Under the pieces are notes generated by a model. That model worked only from the letters and a program-made list of their open reading frames with translations, searched no databases and was not told the DNA's origin. The translations under genes were made by a program, and so were the position numbers. A stretch of 64,000 bases of DNA from Fimenecus sp045595185 (lineage in GTDB: Bacteria; Bacillota; Clostridia; Oscillospirales; Acutalibacteraceae): assembly GCA_045595185.1 (NCBI GenBank), contig JAZNZX010000031.1, positions 1-64,000 of the forward strand. Reading direction: 5' to 3'. The stretch's first letter is position 1. Every line of letters begins with the position of its first letter. Positions 47,540 through 55,999 of the stretch are shown in pieces.

Positions 47540-50062
47540 ATGCTTAAAATTATAAGTCTTATATTGAGTTTTGTCACCGTTTTATCAATGGCGGCAGAAG
47601 GTATTCCTTATGCTTTCCGTCCCACATTACAGGTTGATGCAAACTCATTTTTAGGTGAAGTTTCAAGCAGAGCATCAGGCTACCTTTACGGTGTTGCTGA
47701 AAACGGAGTTCCCGATAGTGCAGTTGTTGAAAGTATTGATGTTTCAAGCATTTCGCAAAAGGTTATTGAAGGACTTCAGCATCCCATTGGTGACGTTGAC
47801 CACGTTTCACCTGTGCTTGACAACTGCGATTATATTACAGTTTATATGCAGGACTGCTTTGATACCTGGTACTACTGTCATCAGGAAATTATGGATATTC
47901 GTGCAACAGGCAATTATGACAGTATGGAATTTGTCCGCGAAAGATTTTTGCCACAGGTTAAAGAGGCTACTGAAAAATTAGTAGAAACAGATTATCAGGA
48001 CAGACTTGTTTATTGTCTTTACAACGAAACTGACAATGCAGTTTGGTTCGGTACTCCATCAGAAGACGGTACATGGCTTATGTTTGACGAGGCTGCAAGA
48101 CTTCGTTTCTATGAGGCTTGGAAAGTGACATATGACCTTGTCCGTTCAATTGACCCTGACGCTATGATTGGCGGTCCCGGTTATTGCGACTACAATTACG
48201 ACGAAAACAGAGAATTTCTTGAATATTGTATGGAAAATGACTGTATGCCTGATATTATGATTTATCACGAGCTTGGTGAATTTTCATCATATTTCTGGCA
48301 GGACCATATTGACGAATATCGTGAAATGGAAGATGATTTGGGTATCGACGACTTACCTATTATCATTACAGAATATGGCACAATGTATGAATGTGGTGCT
48401 CCTGCCGATATGGTAAAATACATTTCTGCTATTGAGCATTCAGGTGCTTATGCAAACGCTGCTTATTGGCGACTCGCAAACAATCTTAACGATACGGTTG
48501 CAGACAACAACAGCCCAAATTCAAACTGGTGGCTTTTCCGTTGGTATGCTGATATGGAAGGTTATCTTCTTGACTCAAAGATTATTGATATTAAGCATTC
48601 TGACTTTGAAAATGCCATTAAATATGAATATGACAGATTCCACTACAAATACTTCAACGGACTTGCTTCAATGACAGAAACAAAAGATAAAATTTCAGTT
48701 ATCTGTGGTGGCTCTGATTATGACAGTTATGTAAGCTTCAAGCATCTTGGCAAAACAAATCTTGGTAAAAAGGTTAATGTTAAAATTGAAATGGTTTGTT
48801 ATGAAGGCTTAAGCGGTATTGTAAATGAGCCTACTGTTGTGGCTGAATATACCGACAGAGTTTCAGCAGGCAAGCTTCGTGTTGACCTTAAGGACCCTGA
48901 CCCTACTGCAGTTTATCATGTTACTTTGACTCCTGCAGAAGATGGCAAGGAAGATTTTTACAACGACAATCTTCCTGTACGATATGAATTTGAGCACGGT
49001 ACTCGTCAAGGTGGATGCTACACTTACGACAGTGCTTATGCAACCACAGGCGAATTACAAGGTATGGTCGGTGGAATTGAAAATATCGGTGATGGTGTAA
49101 CTGTTAATTTTAATATAGAAGACGACGGATATTACGATTTATCAGTCATTTTCGGTAACTCAAACGACGGAAACACTCCTGCTCACAGAGTTGACACAAG
49201 GGCAGTTATGACTCTTGACGGAAAGAGTGAAGATGTATTTTTCCCTAACACAATCAAGAGTGAATATACCGACAAAATGACATTTATCCGTTACCTTACA
49301 AAGGGTGAACACTCCATTAGTTTTGCTCATGGCGACGGTACTTTCGTTTTAGACAGTATGCTTGTTCGTCGTCACGAAGATATTGACGAGATTGCACTTT
49401 TAAAGGATAGCGACAGAACAAACGAAAATACAAAATCATTTTTAGCAGTTGCTCCTTTTGATGGATTTTATCAAATGACAACAAATGTATCAACTGATTT
49501 CAAGGTTGACGGTGCATCTGCCTACACAGACGGAAATTCAGTTGTATATCTTCGAAAAGGTCTTAACTATATTGATTTTGAAAGTGCAGAGTCTGTTAAA
49601 TGTACAATTACAATTACTGATGAAACCAATTACAATGTTTCAATTTCTGCTGAAAATATGACACTTTCAGATGGTGCAACACTTGTTGACGACCATATTG
49701 AAAACATTTCCTGTAATGGTGGCTCTGCAAGTTTCAAGGTAAATGCTCCTGAAAAAGGTAATTATCGTCTTACTGTTGCTTATTCCAACAATGACGAAGG
49801 TGGTGTTCACAGCTACAATGTTGACCTTATTGAAAGATACATTACAGTAGATGTGAACGGTGAAGCACAAAATCTTTGGTGCAGAAACACTTACAGTTGG
49901 GATACAGTAAAAACTGTTACAATGAATATGGAACTCAACGAAGGTGAAAACATTATTACCTTCACAAATGACGGTTCAGTTAAATTCAATAACAGAGATT
50001 CATACGCACCATACATTTTCTTTGTTACGGTGAATAATATGTGCAATGATGAGGTGAAATAA
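47540..50062 (+). CDS. Secreted glycoside hydrolase (clan GH-A, GH39-like) with CBM-like domains
   Basis: An 840-residue secreted enzyme. Signal peptide about 1-19. The TIM-barrel domain (about 25-370) has the acid/base segment LVYCLYNETDN (N162-E163) and nucleophile segment PIIITEYGTMY (E278), the clan A arrangement. A beta-sandwich follows (about 370-460), then two carbohydrate-binding-like domains (about 480-620 with YEFEHGTRQGG...VLDSMLVRR; about 700-835). The substrate is probably a plant or fungal beta-glycan. The stop codon abuts the ATG of the GH16 gene, so both are cotranscribed. The exact GH family is uncertain. Confidence 0.75.
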   Translation: MLKIISLILSFVTVLSMAAEGIPYAFRPTLQVDANSFLGEVSSRASGYLYGVAENGVPDSAVVESIDVSSISQKVIEGLQHPIGDVDHVSPVLDNCDYITVYMQDCFDTWYYCHQEIMDIRATGNYDSMEFVRERFLPQVKEATEKLVETDYQDRLVYCLYNETDNAVWFGTPSEDGTWLMFDEAARLRFYEAWKVTYDLVRSIDPDAMIGGPGYCDYNYDENREFLEYCMENDCMPDIMIYHELGEFSSYFWQDHIDEYREMEDDLGIDDLPIIITEYGTMYECGAPADMVKYISAIEHSGAYANAAYWRLANNLNDTVADNNSPNSNWWLFRWYADMEGYLLDSKIIDIKHSDFENAIKYEYDRFHYKYFNGLASMTETKDKISVICGGSDYDSYVSFKHLGKTNLGKKVNVKIEMVCYEGLSGIVNEPTVVAEYTDRVSAGKLRVDLKDPDPTAVYHVTLTPAEDGKEDFYNDNLPVRYEFEHGTRQGGCYTYDSAYATTGELQGMVGGIENIGDGVTVNFNIEDDGYYDLSVIFGNSNDGNTPAHRVDTRAVMTLDGKSEDVFFPNTIKSEYTDKMTFIRYLTKGEHSISFAHGDGTFVLDSMLVRRHEDIDEIALLKDSDRTNENTKSFLAVAPFDGFYQMTTNVSTDFKVDGASAYTDGNSVVYLRKGLNYIDFESAESVKCTITITDETNYNVSISAENMTLSDGATLVDDHIENISCNGGSASFKVNAPEKGNYRLTVAYSNNDEGGVHSYNVDLIERYITVDVNGEAQNLWCRNTYSWDTVKTVTMNMELNEGENIITFTNDGSVKFNNRDSYAPYIFFVTVNNMCNDEVK

Positions 50063-50965
50063 ATGTTAACAAGAATAATCAGAGCATTAGTGGCTGTACT
50101 TATGGTGATTTCTCCTGCCCTGCCACAGAAATTAAGTCTTCCTGCAATTCCCAACGGACAAGACCTTGACCTTGAGTCACGATTTGAGCTTGTCTGGGAA
50201 GATGAATTTGAGGGTGACAAGCTTGACACATCAAAATGGTATTATCCTTGGTGGGAAACAGAAAGAAAAGGTGGCTATTGGCACGAAGATATGGTGTCTG
50301 TAAAAGACGGAAACCTTGTAATTACAACTGCTTATTTTGAAGAACCACTTGAAAACTATTACTACGACAAGTGGCACGACACAATAAACTTTGACGATTA
50401 CAAAGAGGGCTGGTACACAGGCTGTATCGAAACACGAGGCAAATATAAGTTTTGTTACGGATATTTTGAATGCAGATGCATTTTGCCAAAGTCATCAGGA
50501 ATGTGGTCTGCGTTCTGGATGATGAATGACGGTGTTTCAAATGTTGACGGCAGTGGTCAGGACGGTACAGAGGTTGATGTTTTTGAGTCAATGTACTATA
50601 AGGACAAATGGTGGGGAGCCGGTGACGCAGTTGTAACAGGTATCCACTATGACGGATACGGTGAAGACCACAAGGGCGACTCAATCGGCAAATGGTTTGC
50701 AAACAACCCATATGAAGAATACAACACTTACGGTGTTGAATGGAATGAAAACGAATACATTTTCTATATCAACGGTGTTGAAACAGGCAGACTCAGTACA
50801 GGCGGTGTTAGTCAGAATCCTGAATACCTTATTCTTTCTTGTGAGGTTGCAGGTGCAAACGGTGTTGCCGACGCTGACAGACACGGCACAGGTAAAATAA
50901 GTATGGATACTGATGAAACAGCAGAATTTATTGTTGATTATGTAAGAGTTTATCAGTATAAATAA
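50063..50965 (+). CDS. Secreted GH16 family beta-glucanase
   Basis: A 300-residue enzyme with signal peptide (about 1-22) and a single GH16 jelly-roll domain. It opens FELVWEDEFEGDKLDTSKW; the catalytic motif is TEVDVFES with nucleophile E170, D172 and acid/base E175; the C-terminal strands DTDETAEFIVDYVRVYQYK are typical. Members cut beta-1,3/1,4-glucans or related polysaccharides. It starts immediately after the stop of the GH39-like gene, suggesting joint attack on one polymer. The palindromic repeat 50986-51072 follows and may terminate transcription. Confidence 0.9.
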   Translation: MLTRIIRALVAVLMVISPALPQKLSLPAIPNGQDLDLESRFELVWEDEFEGDKLDTSKWYYPWWETERKGGYWHEDMVSVKDGNLVITTAYFEEPLENYYYDKWHDTINFDDYKEGWYTGCIETRGKYKFCYGYFECRCILPKSSGMWSAFWMMNDGVSNVDGSGQDGTEVDVFESMYYKDKWWGAGDAVVTGIHYDGYGEDHKGDSIGKWFANNPYEEYNTYGVEWNENEYIFYINGVETGRLSTGGVSQNPEYLILSCEVAGANGVADADRHGTGKISMDTDETAEFIVDYVRVYQYK

Positions 50966-50985
50966 AATATTAAATAAAAATTACA

Positions 50986-51072
50986 GGTCATTCTGAGCGT
51001 GGCGAAGAATCTCTACCGTGGTTTACAATAAATCTAACAGAGATTCTTCGTCATTTCATTCCTCAGAATGAC
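50986..51072. repeat. GTCATTCTGAG palindromic repeat, short copy
   Basis: GGTCATTCTGAGCGTGGCG and the complementary end CTCAGAATGACC with inner AAGAATCTC / GAGATTCTT arms. Followed by TTTTATTTTT, so it can terminate the GH16 operon. Confidence 0.75.
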
Positions 51073-51081
51073 CTTTTATTT

Positions 51082-51552
51082 TTACCCGTTTAAAATATAT
51101 ATACCTAAATTAAGATAACCTGCAAATGTAACCCATACAAGATAAGGAATCAAAAGCTTTGCTGATGTGCTGTTGATTTTATTAAATAAATAAATATTTA
51201 CTACAATAGCAACCCACAATAAAATCAACCATATAAATGCAAACAAGTATGCTTGTGCGTTGAAAAATATTATTGACCAGAAGAAGTTGAAGAACAACTG
51301 AACACCGAAGGAAATTATTGCAGGTGTTTTGTTTTCTCTTGTTTTTGTCATCACCACAAGGTACAATGCAATTCCCATAAGCACATAAAGAATTGTCCAC
51401 ACCACAGGGAAAAGCCATCCCGGTGGTGACAATGGCGGTTTGTTTATTTCTTCAAACAGCTTCATATTCCCTGCTGTGAATAACGCAGAAAGTCCACCAA
51501 CTGCCAACGGTATAGCAATGCAAATCAAAAGTTTTTTCCAATCTATTCTCAA
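51082..51552 (-). CDS. TspO/MBR family protein
   Basis: A 156-residue five-helix membrane protein. INKPPLSPPGWLFPVVWTILYVLMGIALYLV is the TspO signature (WxPP-like loop), and later helices read NFFWSIIFFNAQAYLFAFIWLILLWV. TspO binds tetrapyrroles and affects stress responses. The TTG at 51552 has GAGGTGA at good spacing; an in-frame GTG nine bases upstream overlaps that ribosome binding site. Single gene. Confidence 0.88.
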   Translation of the reverse strand: MRIDWKKLLICIAIPLAVGGLSALFTAGNMKLFEEINKPPLSPPGWLFPVVWTILYVLMGIALYLVVMTKTRENKTPAIISFGVQLFFNFFWSIIFFNAQAYLFAFIWLILLWVAIVVNIYLFNKINSTSAKLLIPYLVWVTFAGYLNLGIYILNG

Positions 51553-51635
51553 ATCAATCACCTCATATTATTGTATGATTATTTGCGAATGCGTATTCAC
51601 ATTGAATATGTTGAAAACTTTATCGGCAGAGAATA

Positions 51636-51823
51636 ACAAATTATAATTTGTCGAGATGAATAACCAAATTCGATAGGTCATTCTGAGCGTAGCGAAGAAT
51701 CTCTCGCATTTCATCAGTCACCCTGAGTGAAACGAAGGGTCTGTTAAAATAGGACAGAGATTCTTCGTCACTTTGTTCCTCAGAATGACACTAACCTTAA
51801 ACATCCCTACAAACTCCAATTTA
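51636..51823. repeat. Full-length GTCATTCTGAG repeat with outer arms and an internal duplication
   Basis: Core 51676-51789 plus outer arms AACAAATTATAATTTGTCGAG (left) and ACAAACTCCAATTTATC (right), matching the 26176-26338 copy. The interior carries an extra degenerate unit CACCCTGAGTGAAACGAAGGGTCT. It fills the 51553-51839 gap. Confidence 0.7.
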
Positions 51824-51839
51824 TCACACCATTTTACAC

Positions 51840-52274
51840 TTATAAAAACTGGCGCATTTGAATGATTAAATCCTCTTCAAGGTTTATAAGTCTTTTACAA
51901 ACATCCTTTGACTTTTCGTCTGCTGCTTCATATTGATTAAGATACTTGTTAAGTGATTTTACACCCATATTGCAACCGTCTGTAATCAAATCGGCAATAG
52001 TATGGTCAGACTCGTTCATCACAAGCTTCATATTAGTTTTCATCCACGACATACCCTTTGCCATAGGATTCGGCTCTTTACCGTCATCGTGATATTGGTC
52101 AAGTAATTCCTGCAAATCCTTATCAAGCTTACAATGTTCTTCCCTGTTATCCGAAAGGTCCTTGCGAAGTCTTTCGGACTTTACATATTTAAGCACATCA
52201 TCAATGGATGATATACCCATTTTTACACCTGCATCACATTCACGAAGCAACTTTATTGTATCCTGCTCAACCAT
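51840..52274 (-). CDS. Small all-helical protein, unrecognised (ferritin-like layout)
   Basis: A 144-residue protein predicted to be four amphipathic helices: IKLLRECDAGVKMGISSIDDVLKYV, RKDLSDNREEHCKLDKDLQELLDQY, SWMKTNMKLVMNESDHTIADLITDGCNMGVKSLNKYL, and ADEKSKDVCKRLINLEEDLIIQMRQF. Spaced Glu, His and Asp residues recall ferritin-like or DUF2383 bundles, but I cannot confirm metal ligands. It follows comF, and its ribosome binding site lies inside the terminator-like hairpin 52282-52327. Confidence 0.6.
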   Translation of the reverse strand: MVEQDTIKLLRECDAGVKMGISSIDDVLKYVKSERLRKDLSDNREEHCKLDKDLQELLDQYHDDGKEPNPMAKGMSWMKTNMKLVMNESDHTIADLITDGCNMGVKSLNKYLNQYEAADEKSKDVCKRLINLEEDLIIQMRQFL

Positions 52275-52281
52275 AATAAAA

Positions 52282-52327
52282 AACTCCTTTACTTTTTTTA
52301 ATAGTATTTACCAAAAAGTAAGGAGTT
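52282..52327 (-). terminator. Terminator-like hairpin containing the next gene's ribosome binding site
   Basis: Minus strand: AACTCCTTACTTTTT (52313-52327) pairs with AAAAAAGTAAAGGAGTT (52282-52298), followed by TTTTATTATG. The 3' arm contains AAAGGAG, the ribosome binding site of the 51840-52274 gene, eight bases before its ATG. Ending comF transcription and exposing that site are mutually exclusive. Confidence 0.65.
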
Positions 52328-52332
52328 ATGAA

Positions 52333-53061
52333 TTATTCTGTTTTTTCTTCTTTAGGCTTTACTCCTGCAAGGGCTACGACGGTACAATAAACACTTTCTG
52401 CACCTCTGATTTTAAGGATTCTTGCACAATCGTTAAGGGTTGAACCTGTTGTTTTAACATCATCAACCAAAAGAATTGTTTTGCCCTTTACATCTGCATC
52501 TTCTTTTATATCATATACACCGAAAACATTACCTGTTCTGTATCGAAAGCCTGTGTTATGCTGTGGCTTCGTATCAAAAAGCTTTACCATTAATTTATTT
52601 AACGGTATATTCAGTTTTTCTGACAATTGCTCTGCCAACAGCTCACTCTGATTGTATCTTCTGTGAAGCTTTTGTGATAAGGTAAAGGGCACAAAACAGA
52701 TAAAATCAAATTTTATATCCCCAAAATCTTCTTTTACACATTTTGCCATTTCTTCAGAAAGACAATTTGCTAAAAAATCTTTTCCGTTAAACTTTAACCT
52801 GCGAACAGAAAGTGCGATGCTGTCTTCATAGTAAAACGGTGCTGTTATTCCGTCATATTCTCTTTTGTGCTTTCTACAGTTACACCTTTTCTTTTCTGCG
52901 CCGCAATATTTGCATTTTTCACCTTTGACAACAGGCAGATTATTGCGACATTCGGCACACATTTCTTCACCGTAGTCTATAGGTTCATTACAGTATCGGC
53001 ATTTATCGGTAAAAAGAAGCCACAAAAATACTTTTTTTATTTTTTCAAAGTTATTTCTCAT
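52333..53061 (-). CDS. ComF family phosphoribosyltransferase-like protein
   Basis: A 242-residue ComF-type protein. An N-terminal double zinc ribbon (CRYCNEPIDYGEEMCAECRNN, CKYCGAEKKRCNC) is followed by a PRT domain with the PRPP loop ILLVDDVKTTGSTLN. ComF homologues take part in DNA uptake, although many non-competent Firmicutes keep them. Start behind AAGTGAT. It shares a hairpin with the downstream gene. Confidence 0.85.
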   Translation of the reverse strand: MRNNFEKIKKVFLWLLFTDKCRYCNEPIDYGEEMCAECRNNLPVVKGEKCKYCGAEKKRCNCRKHKREYDGITAPFYYEDSIALSVRRLKFNGKDFLANCLSEEMAKCVKEDFGDIKFDFICFVPFTLSQKLHRRYNQSELLAEQLSEKLNIPLNKLMVKLFDTKPQHNTGFRYRTGNVFGVYDIKEDADVKGKTILLVDDVKTTGSTLNDCARILKIRGAESVYCTVVALAGVKPKEEKTE

Positions 53062-53162
53062 CTTATCACTTTTCCCCTGTCAAAAACAATAAAATTATAA
53101 CACATATTTATAGGAAGCACAACGATTGACATTATGATTTTCATTTGAGATAATAAAAGAAA

Positions 53163-53197
53163 TTTCTAATAATCCTTTAATATTTGTGATGTACTAT
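53163..53197 (+). promoter_or_regulatory. Promoter 1 of the PepSY two-component system with shared operator
   Basis: TTTCTAAT-AA-TCCTTTAATATTT (53163-53185) is followed after 6 bp by -10 TACTAT (53192-53197). The same 23-bp element and spacing occur at 55502-55536. It contains a direct repeat TTCTAAT/CTTTAAT with an 11-bp period, the usual form for OmpR-type regulators, positioned over the -35. Confidence 0.75.
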
Positions 53198-53220
53198 GTT
53201 ACTAAAGGAGATGCGTAAAA

Positions 53221-53895
53221 ATGAGAATACTTATTGCAGAAGACGAAAAAAGCTTGAACAGAATAATCGCAAAACAGCTTAAATCTGCAGGCTACAGCGT
53301 TGATTGTTGCTTTGACGGTGAAGAAGCATACGATATGATTAGTATGACGGATTATGACGCTGCTGTTTTTGACGTTATGATGCCAAAAATTGATGGATTT
53401 TCACTTCTTAAGAAAATTCGTAATGAAGGAAACGATTTACCCGTATTATTCCTTACGGCGCGTGACAGTATCGAGGACAGAGTTGAAGGTCTTAACATCG
53501 GTGCTGACGATTATCTTGTAAAGCCTTTTGCTTTTGAAGAATTACTTGCAAGAGTCCGCGTGCTAATCAGAAAAAACAGCGTTTCAAAGTCAAATGTTAT
53601 CTGTGTCGGTGACCTTACGGTTGACCTTTCAAGCAGAACGGTTACAAAAGGTGGAAAAATACTTTCATTATCTGCAAAGGAATATGAGCTTTTACAGTAT
53701 CTTGCAGTAAACAAGGGTATCGTTCTCAGTCGCGAAAAAATTGAGGACCACATATGGAACTTTGATTACGAAGGCGGAACAAATGTGGTAGATGTTTATA
53801 TCCGTTATTTAAGAAAGAAAATTGACGATAATTCTGACACAAAGCTTATACACACAGTCAGAGGAATGGGCTATGTTCTCAGGGAGGAAAAATGA
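53221..53895 (+). CDS. OmpR-family response regulator
   Basis: A 224-residue response regulator. Receiver domain 1-115 with acidic pocket E8-D9 and phospho-acceptor D51 in AAVFDVMMP, then K in GADDYLVKPF. The C-terminal winged helix (about 128-222) has LSAKEYELLQYLAVNKG and TNVVDVYIRYLRKKID. It overlaps the kinase gene by four bases. It probably binds the repeated element upstream of itself and upstream of the PepSY genes. Confidence 0.93.
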   Translation: MRILIAEDEKSLNRIIAKQLKSAGYSVDCCFDGEEAYDMISMTDYDAAVFDVMMPKIDGFSLLKKIRNEGNDLPVLFLTARDSIEDRVEGLNIGADDYLVKPFAFEELLARVRVLIRKNSVSKSNVICVGDLTVDLSSRTVTKGGKILSLSAKEYELLQYLAVNKGIVLSREKIEDHIWNFDYEGGTNVVDVYIRYLRKKIDDNSDTKLIHTVRGMGYVLREEK

Positions 53896-55490
53896 AAAAA
53901 TTATCTTTTAAAACCATAACAACAATATGGATAACACTTCTTATTGCTATTGTCTGCAGTCTGAGTGTTACCGTGCTTATGATTATGAGCCAGAGAACTG
54001 CCGTCGATAAAATGAGTCGTACACTTATTTCGGCAGTTGAAAGCAATATGGACGAAATGGAATACAGTAACAGTGTTTTTGAGGTTGAAAATGATTTTGC
54101 ATTTTATTCAGGTGGCATTTATTGTGATATATTTACACAGAACGGCGAATACCTTTTGGGTGAAACCCCGGAGACACTTATTCTTTCGCCTGACTCTGTA
54201 ACAAACGGTGTTGAGGAAACAGAAATAGACGGTAAAAAATATTACATATATACATCTTTGTTAGGCTTTACAAAATTTGAATATGAAATTGATGTTTTGT
54301 CAGGCCAGATAATTTCATATGAGGTTGATGTTACACCGTCAAAAGAGCTTACACCTGTGCCATATTCAGAAACTAATTTTAAGGATGGCATAAGCACCTC
54401 TCAGGCAATTGAGACTGCACTTTCCCATGCAGGTGTCACAAACGCTGAAACTACAATAATGGGCGTTGAGCTTACAACCTATCACGACAGAAATATTTTT
54501 AAAATAGACTTCATTTCCGAAACCTCATCATATGAAAAAGTGTATATACGAGGGATTTGTCCTATTGACGACACTACCGCTGCCTTTGATGCTGTTGCAA
54601 AAAATGCTCTTTATCTTTTCCCTGCATTCATTATACTTGCAGCCATAGGTGCATATATTATTACAAGAAAGACTATTCATCCTGTTGAGAAAATTACGGA
54701 ATCTGCACAGGAAATCTCATCAGGCAACGACCTTTCAAAACGACTTGACACAGGTAAAGCACCTTGTGAAATCTATAAATTAGGTGAAACCTTTAATGAT
54801 ATGTTTTCAAGGCTTCAGGATTCCTTTGAAAATGAAAAAAGATTTACATCTGATGCGTCCCACGAGCTTCGTACACCTCTTTCAGTCATAAAGGCTGAAT
54901 GTGAATATGCATTATCAGAAAATGCTGACGATGACGACAGAGTCGAAGCACTTTCGTCAATAAATGAGCAAAACGAGAAAATGACAAAGCTTGTTTCTTC
55001 ACTTCTTGCCGTTACAAGAGCAGAACAGGGCGCAAAACGATTTTCTCTTGAAAAAGGCAATTTAAGTCAGCTTGTAAAGGATGTTTGCGGTAGCTTTAAA
55101 ACAACAAAAAATATTACCCTTAATTCCCAAATTGAAGATAATATTGAAATAAATATGAATATGCCTTTGTTGACTCAGCTTATAGAAAATCTCCTTTCAA
55201 ATTCTGACAAATACGGTAAAGAAAACGGTATTACAGATGTTAGACTTTATAATGAAAACGATAATATTGTTTTATCTGTCAGGGACAACGGTATAGGAAT
55301 AAGTGAAAACGACCTGCCAAAAATCTGGAGCAGATTTTACAGAGCTGACAGTTCAAGAGGTGAAACAGAAGGCTTCGGACTCGGTCTTTCCCTTGTCAAG
55401 AAAATTGCTGAAATACATTCTGCCGAATGCTTTGCAAAGTCAGAAATCAACGAATTGACAGAAATTTCAATAATTTTTAAAAAAATTTGA
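53892..55490 (+). CDS. Sensor histidine kinase with PepSY-like ectodomain
   Basis: A 532-residue kinase: TM1 (about 10-32), extracytoplasmic domain (33-240), TM2 (241-259), HAMP (260-312), DHp with SHELRTPLS (phospho-His 324), and a HATPase domain with N-box NLLSNSDKYG and G boxes DNGIGIS and GFGLGLS. The ectodomain contains FEYEIDVLSGQIISYEVD (about 128-146) and ISTSQAIETALSHAGV...KIDFIS (168-208), the same pattern as the PepSY domains of the two downstream proteins. It likely senses a signal processed by, or shared with, those proteins. Confidence 0.9.
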   Translation: MKKLSFKTITTIWITLLIAIVCSLSVTVLMIMSQRTAVDKMSRTLISAVESNMDEMEYSNSVFEVENDFAFYSGGIYCDIFTQNGEYLLGETPETLILSPDSVTNGVEETEIDGKKYYIYTSLLGFTKFEYEIDVLSGQIISYEVDVTPSKELTPVPYSETNFKDGISTSQAIETALSHAGVTNAETTIMGVELTTYHDRNIFKIDFISETSSYEKVYIRGICPIDDTTAAFDAVAKNALYLFPAFIILAAIGAYIITRKTIHPVEKITESAQEISSGNDLSKRLDTGKAPCEIYKLGETFNDMFSRLQDSFENEKRFTSDASHELRTPLSVIKAECEYALSENADDDDRVEALSSINEQNEKMTKLVSSLLAVTRAEQGAKRFSLEKGNLSQLVKDVCGSFKTTKNITLNSQIEDNIEINMNMPLLTQLIENLLSNSDKYGKENGITDVRLYNENDNIVLSVRDNGIGISENDLPKIWSRFYRADSSRGETEGFGLGLSLVKKIAEIHSAECFAKSEINELTEISIIFKKI

Positions 55491-55501
55491 AAAATTAGTT
55501 T

Positions 55502-55536
55502 TTTCTAATGTTCCTTTAATATTTCGAGGTTATTAT
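55502..55536 (+). promoter_or_regulatory. Promoter 2 of the PepSY system with shared operator
   Basis: TTTCTAAT-GT-TCCTTTAATATTT (55502-55524) is identical to the element at 53163-53185 at 21 of 23 positions and is again followed after 6 bp by a -10, TATTAT (55531-55536). This predicts direct control of the PepSY genes by the response regulator. Confidence 0.75.
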
Positions 55537-55605
55537 TTAGACACAGTCAAGGAAGACTGATACAAAAATAAATATAAAATCTCAAAAAAGAAAGGAAATG
55601 ATTTT

Positions 55606-55962
55606 ATGAAAAAACTTATCGCTCTTATTCTCGCTATCCTCGTTGTATTCTCTGTTTCAGTAACAGCTTTTGCTGCTCCCGCTAATGTAATTTCAAAAGA
55701 TGAAGCAAAAGAAATTGCACTTAATCACGCAGGCTTAAATGCTGACGAAGTAAAATTCACAAAAGCAAAGCTTGAACGTGACGACGGCAGATACGAATAC
55801 GAAATTGAATTCAGAACAGACGATTATATTGAGTATGAATACTCAATCAACGCAGAAAACGGAAGAATCGTTGATTTTGACCGTGAATACGATGCACCTG
55901 ACAGATATGAAGGTTTCTTCCTCTTCAAGTTCTTCAGAAACCCGTTTACTAAGCTTTTCTAA
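55606..55962 (+). CDS. Secreted single-PepSY-domain protein
   Basis: A 118-residue protein: signal peptide MKKLIALILAILVVFSVSVTAFA, then one PepSY domain (about 28-95) with ISKDEAKEIALNHAGL, RYEYEIEFRTDDYIEYEYSINAENGRIVDFD. A short C-terminus rich in Phe follows. PepSY domains are known as inhibitors or modulators of extracytoplasmic proteases and signalling. Ribosome binding site AAAGGAAA. It sits behind the second copy of the shared operator. Confidence 0.88.
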   Translation: MKKLIALILAILVVFSVSVTAFAAPANVISKDEAKEIALNHAGLNADEVKFTKAKLERDDGRYEYEIEFRTDDYIEYEYSINAENGRIVDFDREYDAPDRYEGFFLFKFFRNPFTKLF

Positions 55963-55999
55963 ATAAGCAGACAAAATAATCAAGAGAGGAGAAACAGTT

